In this document: positions 1 to 8,657 of the stretch, piece after piece | Numbering within the stretch: position 1 is the stretch's first letter | How the letters are laid out: each line of letters opens with the position of its first letter | Origin: an uncultured Succinivibrio sp. | GTDB lineage: Bacteria > Pseudomonadota > Gammaproteobacteria > Enterobacterales > Succinivibrionaceae | NCBI GenBank assembly: GCA_934218695.1 | Contig: CAKQDA010000011.1 | Coordinates: forward strand, 6,922-70,921 | Direction of reading: 5' to 3' | Length of the DNA stretch: 64,000 nucleotides | Made by a program: the position numbers and the translations under genes | The notes under the pieces: generated by a model | The model's input: the letters and a program-made list of their open reading frames with translations, nothing else | Database searches by the model: none | What the model was told of the DNA's origin: nothing

Positions 1-1203
1 GAAATGGCCTTTGCAGGTCACACCGGTGTTAACGTTCGTATTGACAATCTTGGTGAAGACGATCTTGCAGTTCTGTTCTCAGAAGAAGTTGGTGCTGTTC
101 TGCAGGTTAAGGCTGAAGATGCTGAAACTGTAATGAATATTCTGTCAGGTCACGGACTTGCAAACTGTATTTTTGAAATCGGTTCACTGCGCAGCGATGA
201 TCGTATCGTCTTTAACCGTGACGGTAACGAAATCATCAGCGAGCCTCGTCAGTATTTCCGCAAGATCTGGGCTGAGACCACATATCAGATGCAGGCTCTT
301 CGTGACAACCCAGAGTGCGCCCGTCAGGAGTTTGAAGCTAAGGATGAGTCAGATGACAGAGGTCTGTTTGCAGAACTTTCATTTGATCTTAACGAGGATG
401 TTGCAGCTCCTTACATCAGCAGGGGAATTGCTCCTAAGGTTGCAATTTTACGTGAACAGGGTGTCAACTCTCAGGGAGAAATGGCAGCTGCTTTCAACCG
501 AGCAGGCTTTAACTGCGTGGATGTCCACATGTCAGATGTTTTAACCGGCAAGGTAAAACTTGATGACTTCAAGGGGTTTGCAGCTTGCGGTGGCTTCTCC
601 TACGGTGACGTTTTAGGTGCCGGTGAGGGCTGGGCAAAATCAATTCTGTTCAATTCAGTTGCAGCTGACGAGTTCTCAAGATTCTTCAACCGTAAGGATA
701 CCTTCGCATTAGGCGTATGTAACGGCTGTCAGATGATGTCAACTCTGTCATCTCTAATTCCTGGTGCAGAGAACTGGCCTCGTTTCGTAACCAACCTGTC
801 AGAGCGTTTTGAGGCACGTTTTGTTGAAGTTGAGATTCAGAAGAGTCCTTCAGTGCTGTTTGCCGGTATGGAGGGATCAAGACTGCCTATCGTTGTATCT
901 CACGGTGAAGGTCGTGCTGAGTTTAAGGATCAGGCTCATCTTGAAGCTCTTGAAAAGTCAGGCCAGATCGCTGTTCGCTACATTGACCACAATGGCAGCG
1001 TAACAGAGCAGTATCCTATGAACCCTAACGGTTCTCCAAACGGTATTACCTCTGTAACCAATACAGATGGCCGTTTCACCATTCTGATGCCACATCCTGA
1101 GCGTGTAATGCGTACAGTATCCAACTCATATCATCCAGATGTCTGGGGTGAGGACAGCCCTTGGGTAAGACTGTTTAGAAATGCACGAGTATTCGTAGGC
1201 TAA
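1..1203 (+). CDS. purL: Phosphoribosylformylglycinamidine synthase, C-terminal part (partial at window start)
   Basis: This is the 3' end of the large single-chain FGAM synthase, which converts FGAR, glutamine and ATP to FGAM in purine synthesis. The reading frame is open from base 1, so the gene begins outside the window; the first ATG at 4 is not a start. The last part of the synthase core is followed, from about fragment residue 143, by the class I glutamine amidotransferase domain. Its nucleophile is the Cys of GVCNGCQ (fragment residue 240) and its His-Glu pair is in PHPERV near the end. The length of the glutaminase domain is normal and the stop is intact. An intrinsic terminator follows directly. 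Identification is firm. Confidence 0.97.
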   Translation, partial: EMAFAGHTGVNVRIDNLGEDDLAVLFSEEVGAVLQVKAEDAETVMNILSGHGLANCIFEIGSLRSDDRIVFNRDGNEIISEPRQYFRKIWAETTYQMQALRDNPECARQEFEAKDESDDRGLFAELSFDLNEDVAAPYISRGIAPKVAILREQGVNSQGEMAAAFNRAGFNCVDVHMSDVLTGKVKLDDFKGFAACGGFSYGDVLGAGEGWAKSILFNSVAADEFSRFFNRKDTFALGVCNGCQMMSTLSSLIPGAENWPRFVTNLSERFEARFVEVEIQKSPSVLFAGMEGSRLPIVVSHGEGRAEFKDQAHLEALEKSGQIAVRYIDHNGSVTEQYPMNPNGSPNGITSVTNTDGRFTILMPHPERVMRTVSNSYHPDVWGEDSPWVRLFRNARVFVG

Positions 1204-1222
1204 TCAGCAAAGTCTCTGTATG

Positions 1223-1256
1223 AAAGCCTTCGCAGTAAAATGTGAAGGCTTTTTTG
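1223..1256 (+). terminator. Intrinsic terminator of purL
   Basis: A 9-bp inverted repeat (AAAGCCTTC / GAAGGCTTT) with a 12-nt loop is followed by a T run, 20 bases after the purL stop. Confidence 0.85.
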
Positions 1257-1309
1257 ATCCTTTATTCAATCCTGGCATCAAAAAATCACAGTTATAGCGT
1301 TATACTCAG

Positions 1310-1336
1310 AAAGTCTCAGGAGAAACCTGAGACTTT
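1310..1336. repeat. Perfect 11-bp inverted repeat before moeB
   Basis: AAAGTCTCAGG and CCTGAGACTTT are separated by AGAAA. A TATACT element lies just left of it. There is no T tract on the plus side, so it is more likely a 5'-leader hairpin or an operator than a terminator. Confidence 0.5.
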
Positions 1337-1391
1337 CATAATGTTACGGCAAATAAAATCTGCCATGTTATATGGAGTTAACTTACAGGTT

Positions 1392-2177
1392 ATGGAACTG
1401 ACAAAAGAGCAGCTAGAAAGGTACTCTAGACACATTACTTTAAAAGAATTTGGCGTTGAGGGGCAGAAAAAACTGCTTTCATCTAAAGTGCTGGTTATAG
1501 GAACCGGTGGTCTGGGATCACCTGTTTTAATGTATCTGGCAGCCGCCGGTATCGGCACCATCGGTATTGTCGATGATGATGTTGTTGATTATTCCAATCT
1601 GCAGCGACAGGTTATTCATCAGACCAAAGATGTTGGAGTACTGAAAACAGAATCAGCAAGAAATAAGATCAATGCCCTGAATCCAGAGGTTAAGGTCAAT
1701 GTTTACAACACCTTCATTACTCCAGACAATATCCTCTCTATCATAAAAGACTATGATTTTATTTTAGACTGTACCGATAACTTTGAAAGCAAGTTTCTCA
1801 TCAACGATGCCTGTGTTATCGCACAAAAACCTTTCTGTCATGCGGCAGTTATCCGCTTTGAAGGTCAGGTAATGACATATGTTCCAGGTAAGGGTCCATG
1901 CTACAGATGTGTATTTGGCAGTGTTCCTCCTGCAGGGGCAGTCAAAAACAGTAAGCAGATAGGTGTTTTCGGCCCATTGCCAGGCCTCATCGGCAACTTC
2001 CAGGTAATAGAGTGCGTTAAATATCTTCTGGGTATTGGAGAGCTTCTGACAGGACATCTTTTAACCATTAACGCACTTAACATGAAAGTTAAGAATATGA
2101 AACTGCCACCTAAAAACTGCGACTGTCCTGTCTGCTCAGAGCACAGAACAATTTTAAAGCCATCAGATTCCTTTTAA
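1392..2177 (+). CDS. moeB: MoeB/ThiF/HesA-family adenylyltransferase
   Basis: An E1-like enzyme that adenylates the C-terminal glycine of a sulfur-carrier protein such as MoaD or ThiS. The open frame reaches back to 1242, overlapping the purL terminator, but homology begins at MELTKEQLERYSRHI, so the ATG at 1392 is chosen (261 residues, normal for MoeB). The nucleotide-binding loop GTGGLGSP is at residues 37-44, with the NLQRQV segment after it. Two CxxC pairs (Cys170/173 and Cys245/248) form the structural zinc site. There is no C-terminal rhodanese domain. No moa or thi gene is adjacent, so MoeB versus ThiF cannot be settled by context; MoeB is favoured by overall similarity. Confidence 0.88.
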   Translation: MELTKEQLERYSRHITLKEFGVEGQKKLLSSKVLVIGTGGLGSPVLMYLAAAGIGTIGIVDDDVVDYSNLQRQVIHQTKDVGVLKTESARNKINALNPEVKVNVYNTFITPDNILSIIKDYDFILDCTDNFESKFLINDACVIAQKPFCHAAVIRFEGQVMTYVPGKGPCYRCVFGSVPPAGAVKNSKQIGVFGPLPGLIGNFQVIECVKYLLGIGELLTGHLLTINALNMKVKNMKLPPKNCDCPVCSEHRTILKPSDSF

Positions 2178-2255
2178 AGTCATAAAACTGTCACAATTTT
2201 TATCAGATGTGAACTGTTTTACATAACTGTTTGAATAAACAGATAAAAAATTTTA

Positions 2256-2271
2256 TGGCACGATAATTGAA
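2256..2271 (+). promoter_or_regulatory. Sigma-54-type promoter upstream of flrB
   Basis: TGGCACG forms a perfect -24 element. The -12 element reads TTGA instead of TTGC, with the usual 10-nt gap. flrB starts 36 bases downstream. In Vibrio flrBC is a class II operon driven by sigma-54 and FlrA, which fits. Confidence 0.7.
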
Positions 2272-2306
2272 TAAGTCATCTCAAATAAAGAAATGTGGGG
2301 TGACTT

Positions 2307-3332
2307 ATGACAGCTTCAGTAAACGAATTGGAAATCTATAAGGAAATTTTTGAAAAAGAGCCTTCAGCTATTATCGTTTTAGATGAGAGAGGCACTGTTA
2401 AAAAAGCAAATGAATCTGCCTTAAAGATGCTTAATGTTGAATCTTTAGAAGGTCGTAAGTGGTATCAGGTAATCGAAGAGGTTTTCCGTCCTCAGAAAGA
2501 TGACGGACAGGAAATCTCCACTGTGGAAGGAAAACGTCTGCAGGTATCTACAAAGCCTTTAACTCATGGTCAGTTAGTGCAGATGACCGACCAAACAGAA
2601 ACCCGTAAACTTACAGATAAGCTCAATCATATGGAGAGACTGTCTTCATTAGGAAAGATGGCCGCATCTTTAGCACATCAGATCAGAACCCCACTGTCTG
2701 CAGCTATCCTGTATGCGGCAAACCTTGGTAATCAGAAACTGCCTTTAGCTTCACGCAATATTTTTCAGAAAAAACTTATGTCACGTCTTGAGGCTTTAGA
2801 GGCACAGGTAAGTGATATTTTGATGTATGCCCGTTCCGGTGAGCAGTCTGTCAAAGTTCTCGATGCAGTGGATATCGTTGAGGGGGTTTTAGGATCAGTA
2901 GCTTCAGTTGTAGAAAAAAGTGGTGCAAATTTAAGTTCAGATATCGGTCCTCGTCCGATGACTGTTTTAGGTAATGTCACAGCTTTAAACGGAGCAATTA
3001 GTAATTTGGTGACAAATGCCATTGAAGCTGGAGCAAAAAACGTTAAGATAGAGCTTGTAGCTGACATTAAGAATGTTATGATCAGCGTTAAAAATGACGG
3101 TCCAATGATTAAACCTGAGGTTAGCGCTCATATCTTTGAGCCTTTCTACACCACCAAGAGCAACGGTACCGGTTTAGGTCTTGCAGTGGTCGCTGCTGTT
3201 GCCAAGGTTCATCAGGGTGATATCCGTCTTGTTTCTAATGAGAAGGAAACAGTATTCACCATGATCATTCCAAAATATGATAGGGTACTTGAACCTTCTG
3301 AGAGCTTTAAGGACGAAAAGTCTGTCGCTTAA
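2307..3332 (+). CDS. flrB: Flagellar sensor histidine kinase FlrB
   Basis: Cytoplasmic histidine kinase that phosphorylates FlrC to switch on middle flagellar genes. An N-terminal PAS-like domain (about residues 10-95) is followed by a HisKA domain with phospho-acceptor His124 in LAHQIRTPLS and a HATPase domain near residues 220-330 with the G box GTGLGLAVV. There are no membrane segments, typical of FlrB. It lies 21 bases before flrC on the same strand, behind a sigma-54-like promoter. The 341-residue length is normal. Confidence 0.93.
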   Translation: MTASVNELEIYKEIFEKEPSAIIVLDERGTVKKANESALKMLNVESLEGRKWYQVIEEVFRPQKDDGQEISTVEGKRLQVSTKPLTHGQLVQMTDQTETRKLTDKLNHMERLSSLGKMAASLAHQIRTPLSAAILYAANLGNQKLPLASRNIFQKKLMSRLEALEAQVSDILMYARSGEQSVKVLDAVDIVEGVLGSVASVVEKSGANLSSDIGPRPMTVLGNVTALNGAISNLVTNAIEAGAKNVKIELVADIKNVMISVKNDGPMIKPEVSAHIFEPFYTTKSNGTGLGLAVVAAVAKVHQGDIRLVSNEKETVFTMIIPKYDRVLEPSESFKDEKSVA

Positions 3333-3353
3333 GGCAAAGTTTAAAGGAATACT

Positions 3354-4814
3354 ATGAGTAACAGTCAAATTCTAATTGTTGATGACGACAGTCAGTTAAG
3401 AGAGGCGATTGTAGACACACTGATGCTGACAGGCTATGTCTGTCTTGAGGCATCAGGCGGTGAAGAGGCTCTAGATATTCTTTCCAAGAAAAAAGTTGAT
3501 ATGGTTATTTCTGATATCCAGATGGGAGCAATGGATGGCCATACTCTTTTAAACGCTATTCATGAAAAATTACCCAATATGCCAGTTCTTTTAATGACGG
3601 CATATGCCAATATCAATGGTGCTGTAAGAGCAATGCGTGACGGCGCCATTGATTATTTGGCAAAACCTTTTGCTCCTGAGGTTCTGTTAAATCAGGTATC
3701 ACGTTATGTACCTGTAAGTAAGGTGATAGGCGGTGAGCCTATTTTTGCCGATCCTTCTACAGCAGAACTTTTATCTTTAGCTTCCCGTGTTGCAGCAACC
3801 GATGCCACTGTGATGATCACAGGTCCGTCAGGCTCCGGTAAAGAGGTTCTATCCCGTTATGTACATGACAAGTCTCCACGTGCCTCAGGGCCTTTTGTAG
3901 CCATTAACTGCGCTGCAATTCCAGATTCCATGCTCGAGGCAACCTTATTCGGATATGAAAAGGGTGCTTTTACAGGAGCTGTTCAGGCTTGTCCCGGTAA
4001 ATTTGAGCAGGCTCAGGGTGGCACCATCCTTTTAGATGAGATCACAGAGATGGATCTTGGGCTGCAGGCAAAGCTTTTACGTGTTCTTCAGGAAAAGGAA
4101 GTTGAAAGATTAGGTTCACGCAAGACCATAGCCCTGGATGTAAGGGTAATTGCAACTTCAAACAGGGATTTAAAACAGGCTGTGGCTGAAAAGAAGTTCC
4201 GTGAGGATCTTTATTACAGATTAAATGTTTTCCCTTTACGCTGGCTACCATTGTGCAAAAGACCAAAGGATATCATTCCAATCGGTACTTTCCTGCTGTC
4301 AAAACATGCAAAAGACTCAAATATGGCAATTCCAAAACTGTCAGATTCTGCAAAAAAGAAACTGATGTCATATTCATGGCCTGGAAATGTCCGAGAGCTT
4401 GACAACGTAATGCAGAGAGCCTTAATACTTTCTGTAAACGGTGTAGTGGATGACAGCTGCATTATTCTGGATGAGTCATCATTGGAAGAGGCGCTACAGT
4501 CAAATTCTTTTAATACAGAAGGTGTTGCGGTCCCAGAAATTGCACCTGAGCAAATCACAGAAAGTGAGTCAGATACACAGAGCCAGTCAGCTCTGGACTC
4601 TGTTTCAAGTTCTGAAGATCTTGTTCGCAATCAGAAGATCCCTCAGGATCTTGGCGGGGAGTTAAAGCAGCAGGAGTATCAGATTATTTTAGATGCCCTA
4701 ATTGAATGTCGCGGCTCCCGTCAGGAGGTTGCGGCAAAGCTTGGTATCAGTCCTAGAACTCTGCGTTACAAGATAGCCAAGATGAGAGAACTTGGAATGA
4801 TCATTCCTGGATAG
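3354..4814 (+). CDS. flrC: Sigma-54-dependent flagellar response regulator FlrC
   Basis: Activator of sigma-54 flagellar promoters. The receiver domain (residues 1-120) has phospho-acceptor Asp54. The AAA+ domain has Walker A GPSGSGKE (157-164), the sigma-54-contacting GAFTGA loop (204-209), Walker B ILLDEI, and a C-terminal Fis-type helix-turn-helix (about 445-480). A Ser/Glu-rich linker of about 60 residues separates AAA+ and HTH. Likely targets in this window are the sigma-54 promoters upstream of flgO and flgB. The gene is complete and forms an operon with flrB. Confidence 0.94.
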   Translation: MSNSQILIVDDDSQLREAIVDTLMLTGYVCLEASGGEEALDILSKKKVDMVISDIQMGAMDGHTLLNAIHEKLPNMPVLLMTAYANINGAVRAMRDGAIDYLAKPFAPEVLLNQVSRYVPVSKVIGGEPIFADPSTAELLSLASRVAATDATVMITGPSGSGKEVLSRYVHDKSPRASGPFVAINCAAIPDSMLEATLFGYEKGAFTGAVQACPGKFEQAQGGTILLDEITEMDLGLQAKLLRVLQEKEVERLGSRKTIALDVRVIATSNRDLKQAVAEKKFREDLYYRLNVFPLRWLPLCKRPKDIIPIGTFLLSKHAKDSNMAIPKLSDSAKKKLMSYSWPGNVRELDNVMQRALILSVNGVVDDSCIILDESSLEEALQSNSFNTEGVAVPEIAPEQITESESDTQSQSALDSVSSSEDLVRNQKIPQDLGGELKQQEYQIILDALIECRGSRQEVAAKLGISPRTLRYKIAKMRELGMIIPG

Positions 4815-4833
4815 AAAAACATTATCATATACA

Positions 4834-4886
4834 AAACACCAAAATCGTCTAAAATACTGGAATAATATCTATTCATTTTGGTGTTT
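4834..4886. promoter_or_regulatory. Inverted-repeat arms flanking the iclR promoter
   Basis: Perfect 12-bp arms at 4834-4845 (AAACACCAAAAT) and 4875-4886 (ATTTTGGTGTTT) enclose 29 bases that contain a TAATAT -10-like element. The right arm ends 2 bases before the ATG. Two regulator half-sites or a flrC terminator hairpin are both possible. Confidence 0.5.
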
Positions 4887-4888
4887 GT

Positions 4889-5650
4889 ATGTCTTCAAAA
4901 ATCAGAGTTCCCGCACTCGAAAGAGCCTTGAGGATCCTAGAGGTTCTTCAGAAAAATCATCGTTGTACCATATCAGAAATTATTTCCCTGACAGGTCTGC
5001 CAAGAAGTTCTGTATATGTACTGGTAGACGACATGGTCAAATTACGACTGTTAAGACAGAATTCAGATAAGACCGTGCAACTGTGGATGAAGCTTGTGGC
5101 TCTTGGAAATTCAGCTTCTGATTCTCTGGATTTAAAAGAAATCATCAGCCCTTATTTAGACAGACTTATTGCCGGTATTGACTGTCTTGCAGTTCATTTT
5201 GGAATTATGGATGATGACAAAGCTTTTTATGTCTTAAAAAAGACCAGCCCTAATACAGGCATGAGAATAATGTCACGTGAAGGAGCGGAGATCTCTTTAG
5301 TGCACACCGCATTAGGCAAGTGCCTGCTGGCATATCAGGAAGCCAATCTCAGAGAAAATATAATAAAAAACCTCGATTATACGCCTGCTACTGCCAACTC
5401 CATTGCCACACCAGAGGCTTTACGTAAAGAATTAGCCTCAATTCATCTGAGAGGTTTCTCCTATGATAATGGAGAGGGGGGACTTGAGATCCGCTGTGTT
5501 GCAGTACCTGTTTTTGATCTTGACAGCCATCTGATTGGAGCAATTTCGATTGTAGGCACAATCAGCAAGTTTACAACAGATAAACTGTCCTCAATTATTG
5601 AAAAAGCCAAGAAGACATCACTGCAGATAACATCAGGTCTGATGATGTAA
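4889..5650 (+). CDS. IclR-family transcriptional regulator
   Basis: A 253-residue IclR-type regulator. The N-terminal winged HTH (about residues 8-70) includes ALERALRILEVL and the recognition-helix region LTGLPRSSVYVL. The C-terminal effector-binding domain ends near residue 245. The target is unknown because both neighbours are unrelated: flrC upstream and a decayed AAA-ATPase gene downstream. A 12-bp inverted repeat straddles its promoter, suggesting autoregulation. There is no good Shine-Dalgarno sequence before the ATG; the nearest candidate lies inside the right arm of the inverted repeat. Confidence 0.88.
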   Translation: MSSKIRVPALERALRILEVLQKNHRCTISEIISLTGLPRSSVYVLVDDMVKLRLLRQNSDKTVQLWMKLVALGNSASDSLDLKEIISPYLDRLIAGIDCLAVHFGIMDDDKAFYVLKKTSPNTGMRIMSREGAEISLVHTALGKCLLAYQEANLRENIIKNLDYTPATANSIATPEALRKELASIHLRGFSYDNGEGGLEIRCVAVPVFDLDSHLIGAISIVGTISKFTTDKLSSIIEKAKKTSLQITSGLMM

Positions 5651-5758
5651 TTTATATGCATTGTAAAGGAGGAGCCTTCATTTAATGGTGGGACAGCATC
5701 TTATGAAATCTGATTATGTATAATTGGGACTAAGAGATAAAAAGAACCTAATATTAGC

Positions 5759-6138
5759 ATGATCGACAAAATATATCTTGCACTGTCAACAGGAAACGAG
5801 ATCTTTTACGATGTAATAACAAAGAACCGTTACTATGTTGATAAGACGCCTTAACTGGAAACTGTATTCTCAGAGGAAATGCCTACAGAAGATAAAACTT
5901 TTGTTGACGGATCTTCAGTACTGCTCTTTACAAGATCAAGACGTTTTGGCAAGACTCTGCTCATGAATATGTTTGAAACCTTTCTAAAGGTTGACTGCAA
6001 CAATCCAGGAGACACCTCACTTCACAATCAACTCTTTAAGTTAAGGGAACAAAGATAACAGACATCTATGCTTACGGTATAGTGTTCTGCAGAAAGGACT
6101 GTATAGTTCAGGGGAAAAATCTCAAGGCAAAGTCTTAA
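5759..6138 (+). pseudogene. Decayed AAA-ATPase-like / PD-(D/E)XK gene, internally deleted
   Basis: The reading starts MIDKIYLALSTGNEIFYDV, has a stop at 5852-5854 after YYVDKTP, and continues in the same frame through the AAA-ATPase-like motif SRRFGKT until a stop at 6056-6058. A shifted frame from about 6052 then gives the C-terminal signature ITDIYAYGIVFCRKDC before a stop at 6136-6138. The ends match the family of the intact gene at 33481-35073, but over 1 kb of the middle is missing. It carries a nonsense codon, a deletion and a frameshift, so it is dead. It sits next to tRNA-Arg. Confidence 0.8.
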
Positions 6139-6151
6139 CGGCGTGATTTTG

Positions 6152-6226
6152 TGGCAGCCCCAGTAGGAATCGAACCTGCAACTAGCCCTTAGGAGGGGCT
6201 TGTTATATCCATTTAACTATGGGGCC
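6152..6226 (-). tRNA. tRNA-Arg(CCU)
   Basis: The minus strand folds as a 75-nt tRNA: acceptor GGCCCCA with TGGGGCT, D loop AAATGGA, anticodon arm AGCCC-CTCCTAA-GGGCT giving anticodon CCT, T loop TTCGATT, and encoded CCA. It closely resembles E. coli tRNA-Arg(CCU). Position 1-72 is a G-U pair and the T stem has one mismatch. Confidence 0.95.
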
Positions 6227-6233
6227 GCGACAC

Positions 6234-6278
6234 ACGGTATTATATCAGTATATTTGGCTGATACAATACCGTTTTTTA
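6234..6278. promoter_or_regulatory. tRNA-Arg promoter inside an inverted repeat and plus-strand terminator
   Basis: On the minus strand TTGTAT (6266-6261), a 16-base spacer and TATAAT (6244-6239) lie 12 bases before tRNA-Arg. The same DNA is an inverted repeat (ACGGTAT..TATCAG / CTGATA..ATACCGT) followed on the plus strand by a T run, so it can also terminate plus-strand transcription. Confidence 0.6.
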
Positions 6279-7436
6279 TTATTGAAGGGTTACGACGTCA
6301 TTGACATTTACATTCAGAGTATTGTTCTGTAAATCAGCAGGATGCAGTTTTGCCGCATGAGGGTAAACTGACACTACTTTGTAGACACTGTTGCTCTTTT
6401 CATAGGCACTGTAATTATCACCGTCTGGTCCTGACATGGAGCCTGCCTGAACCAGGGTAAACTTCATATTGGGAGTAATGCCGTTCTCTCTACCTATGTT
6501 GATTACAACATCATCCCCGTCAAGATCAATAATTCTGGCGTTAGCAGGTTTGCACTGCAGCTCTGCCACAAGATCTTTTGATACCTGCGCTGCAAGTCCG
6601 TAAACTCTCTGCCCGTAGGCAGAACTCTTAAACCTGTCAGATCTTAAATCAATATATTCGCTTTGTTTGAAAGGCCAGTCTGCTTCAGCGGTATAGTTTC
6701 TGTGGAAGATGATCTGCTCATTGACAGCATCATAGACGTCAATATCAAAATTGATGGTTCTTGTTGGAAGATACATAAGTTTGGTAATGACGTTATCTCC
6801 AACTTCAGAGGTGCTTACTGAATTTATGGTGCCAAAGATAATGTACTGACTTCCATAACGACTTGCCAGACTTGAAAGATTTGAAATCTGAAAGCTGTTT
6901 GACATATCAGGTGAATTTGAAGTGTTCAGATTTGCTTTTACAAGAGGTCTCGTTACAAAAGAGGAAGTGCTGTAAAGATTCTCCATAATAAGTTTATCGA
7001 GTTCCTTACTGATCCCTTCAATGCCGATGCTTCCCTGATAGGCCTGAGAGTCGGCATACCTGAATGAGACAGGCAGCACCGCTTTGTGAACTGCAGCTCC
7101 AGAGCATCTTGCTCTGGAAAGTCTTTCGTCAATAAACGCCTTGATGGTGACGGTTACTTTATTAAAAGTTGTCTGTTCTGACATAACCACCAGCTTTTTG
7201 ACAGGTGATCTGCTCATAATATTGACGTTATCACTCTGTAAAACACCGTTTTTATAGTTCTGCTCGATTCTGACATCTGCACCTGCCTGTAACATGACGT
7301 TACGTATTGCATCATTTACAGCATCGTTTCTGTCAGAGCCGGTACCGTTAGCTGTATACCACGAGGCATAGGCATTTGCATACAGTGCGGAAAACACTAA
7401 AAAGCATATGGTCTGAATCAATAATCTTATTTTCAT
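6279..7436 (-). CDS. flgT: Flagellar basal-body (H-ring) protein FlgT
   Basis: Periplasmic protein that in Vibrio forms the H ring around the LP ring of the sheathed polar flagellum. A clear signal peptide (residues 1-24, cleavage after ANAYA) precedes the FlgT N-terminal domain (WYTANGTGSDRNDAVNDAI), a middle domain, and a C-terminal beta domain (about 295-385) ending in VNDVVTLQ. The ATG at 7436 has a good Shine-Dalgarno sequence AAAGGTGA. It is divergent from flgO-flgP, as expected for this module. The 385-residue length is normal. Confidence 0.9.
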   Translation of the reverse strand: MKIRLLIQTICFLVFSALYANAYASWYTANGTGSDRNDAVNDAIRNVMLQAGADVRIEQNYKNGVLQSDNVNIMSRSPVKKLVVMSEQTTFNKVTVTIKAFIDERLSRARCSGAAVHKAVLPVSFRYADSQAYQGSIGIEGISKELDKLIMENLYSTSSFVTRPLVKANLNTSNSPDMSNSFQISNLSSLASRYGSQYIIFGTINSVSTSEVGDNVITKLMYLPTRTINFDIDVYDAVNEQIIFHRNYTAEADWPFKQSEYIDLRSDRFKSSAYGQRVYGLAAQVSKDLVAELQCKPANARIIDLDGDDVVINIGRENGITPNMKFTLVQAGSMSGPDGDNYSAYEKSNSVYKVVSVYPHAAKLHPADLQNNTLNVNVNDVVTLQ

Positions 7437-7466
7437 AAATCACCTTTGTGATTGAATTTTGTCACA

Positions 7467-7483
7467 TGGCACTGAATTTGCAT
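7467..7483 (+). promoter_or_regulatory. Sigma-54 promoter for flgO-flgP-flgN
   Basis: TGGCAC-N5-TTGCAT with GG at 7468-7469 and GC at 7480-7481, exactly 10 bases apart. The start point would be near 7493, about 75 bases before the flgO start. It is a likely FlrC target. Confidence 0.8.
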
Positions 7484-7569
7484 TATTCACACCAAGATTG
7501 ACAAAACGTTAAAAAATTAGCGTTTTATAATTCACGGTTTATTGATTATACAAACAAAAGAAGGTCAGG

Positions 7570-8649
7570 ATGGAGAGAAATTTACTTAAAATGCTAAGCC
7601 TTGCAGTTTGTCTGATAATTGCAGGCTGTTCGGCAAATCCTGCCCAAGGTGGCAAAACACAGCAGGCAGGTATAGTACCTGCAAAAAGCAGTGTCTATGA
7701 CCAGAAAGGCATGGAAATTAGCAGAATTGTTTCTAATATGTCTGATATTCTGTATCAGACCATGATGAATGATCTGTCAAAAGATGAGTCCTCTAAAACC
7801 ACTGTAACCGACAGTGACGGCAAAACAGTTACCTATTCATCATTACCAAAGGTTGCTGTAACCTCATTTGTAGATACTGACACCTATGAGAATGCCGGCT
7901 ATCTTGGCAGAGCAATGGCTGAGATGTTCGTGCATGAGCTGGACAGACGTGGTATCAGCGTGTTCGAATATAAGCTTACAGGTGCAATTTCAATTACCAG
8001 AGACGGCGAGTTTGTTTTTTCAAGGGACTGGAAGAAAGTTGCCCGTCAGGCAATGGTAAGACATATCTTTGCAGGAACTCTGACACGCAATGACTCCGGT
8101 ATCGTTGTAGTATGTCGTGTCATAAATATGTCAACCCAGACTGTAGTGGGGTCTGCAACAGGTTTCATCCCTTATGAAAGACTTCCATACTGCTATAGAA
8201 CAGGCAAGAAAGACTGTTCTATAAACGGTGTTACTTCATATTTATATGAGCCAGGCACTGTCAGTGCCAATGGAAGTGTAACCGATACAGTGGTTAAAAG
8301 AACAGTAACCAAGACCACTGTCAGAGCTTCAGCATCTACAACAGACTCTCCTGTCTACGCAATGACAGATAAAGAACGCCGTAAGAGACAGGAACAGCAG
8401 TTTAAGGACAACTATTACAGAACTGACTCTGATGAGTTTAATTCAAAGTATTACGTAAAAGGAGCCAGGGTTCCTGCAACCTCATCAGGAAACTATGAGC
8501 ACTATATGTATAACAAAGAGCATTCTTTCTTAGGTTTTGGAAATTCAGGAAAGTCTACAGTAATTTATCCTGCCGATACTTACATGTATCAGGAAAAGTT
8601 GGTACGGGATGTGCATGATCAGAGTCAGTACTCACGTACTAATGATTAG
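7570..8649 (+). CDS. flgO: Flagellar outer-membrane lipoprotein FlgO with a C-terminal extension
   Basis: The signal peptide ends in a lipobox (LIIAGC, lipidated Cys20). The FlgO domain spans about residues 45-205, with conserved blocks KVAVTSFVD, AMAEMFVHELDRRG and ARQAMVRHIFAGTL. FlgO and FlgP are outer-membrane-associated factors needed for stable Vibrio flagella. This protein is 359 residues, whereas FlgO proteins are usually nearer 200-250; the extra part (about 235-359) is Thr/Ser- and Tyr-rich and unrecognised. A consensus sigma-54 promoter lies upstream, and flgP follows after 8 bases. Confidence 0.86.
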   Translation: MERNLLKMLSLAVCLIIAGCSANPAQGGKTQQAGIVPAKSSVYDQKGMEISRIVSNMSDILYQTMMNDLSKDESSKTTVTDSDGKTVTYSSLPKVAVTSFVDTDTYENAGYLGRAMAEMFVHELDRRGISVFEYKLTGAISITRDGEFVFSRDWKKVARQAMVRHIFAGTLTRNDSGIVVVCRVINMSTQTVVGSATGFIPYERLPYCYRTGKKDCSINGVTSYLYEPGTVSANGSVTDTVVKRTVTKTTVRASASTTDSPVYAMTDKERRKRQEQQFKDNYYRTDSDEFNSKYYVKGARVPATSSGNYEHYMYNKEHSFLGFGNSGKSTVIYPADTYMYQEKLVRDVHDQSQYSRTND

Positions 8650-8657
8650 GAGGATAT

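Noticed and set aside
1242..1391. The longer moeB frame beginning at GTG 1242
   Set aside because: It would start inside the purL terminator and add 50 residues with no match to the family.
6281..6298. ATTGAAGGGTTACGAC, resembling the CRISPR repeat ends with the hairpin removed
   Set aside because: It is the coding end of flgT (VVTLQ and stop), so chance similarity is the simplest explanation. No other unit is near.
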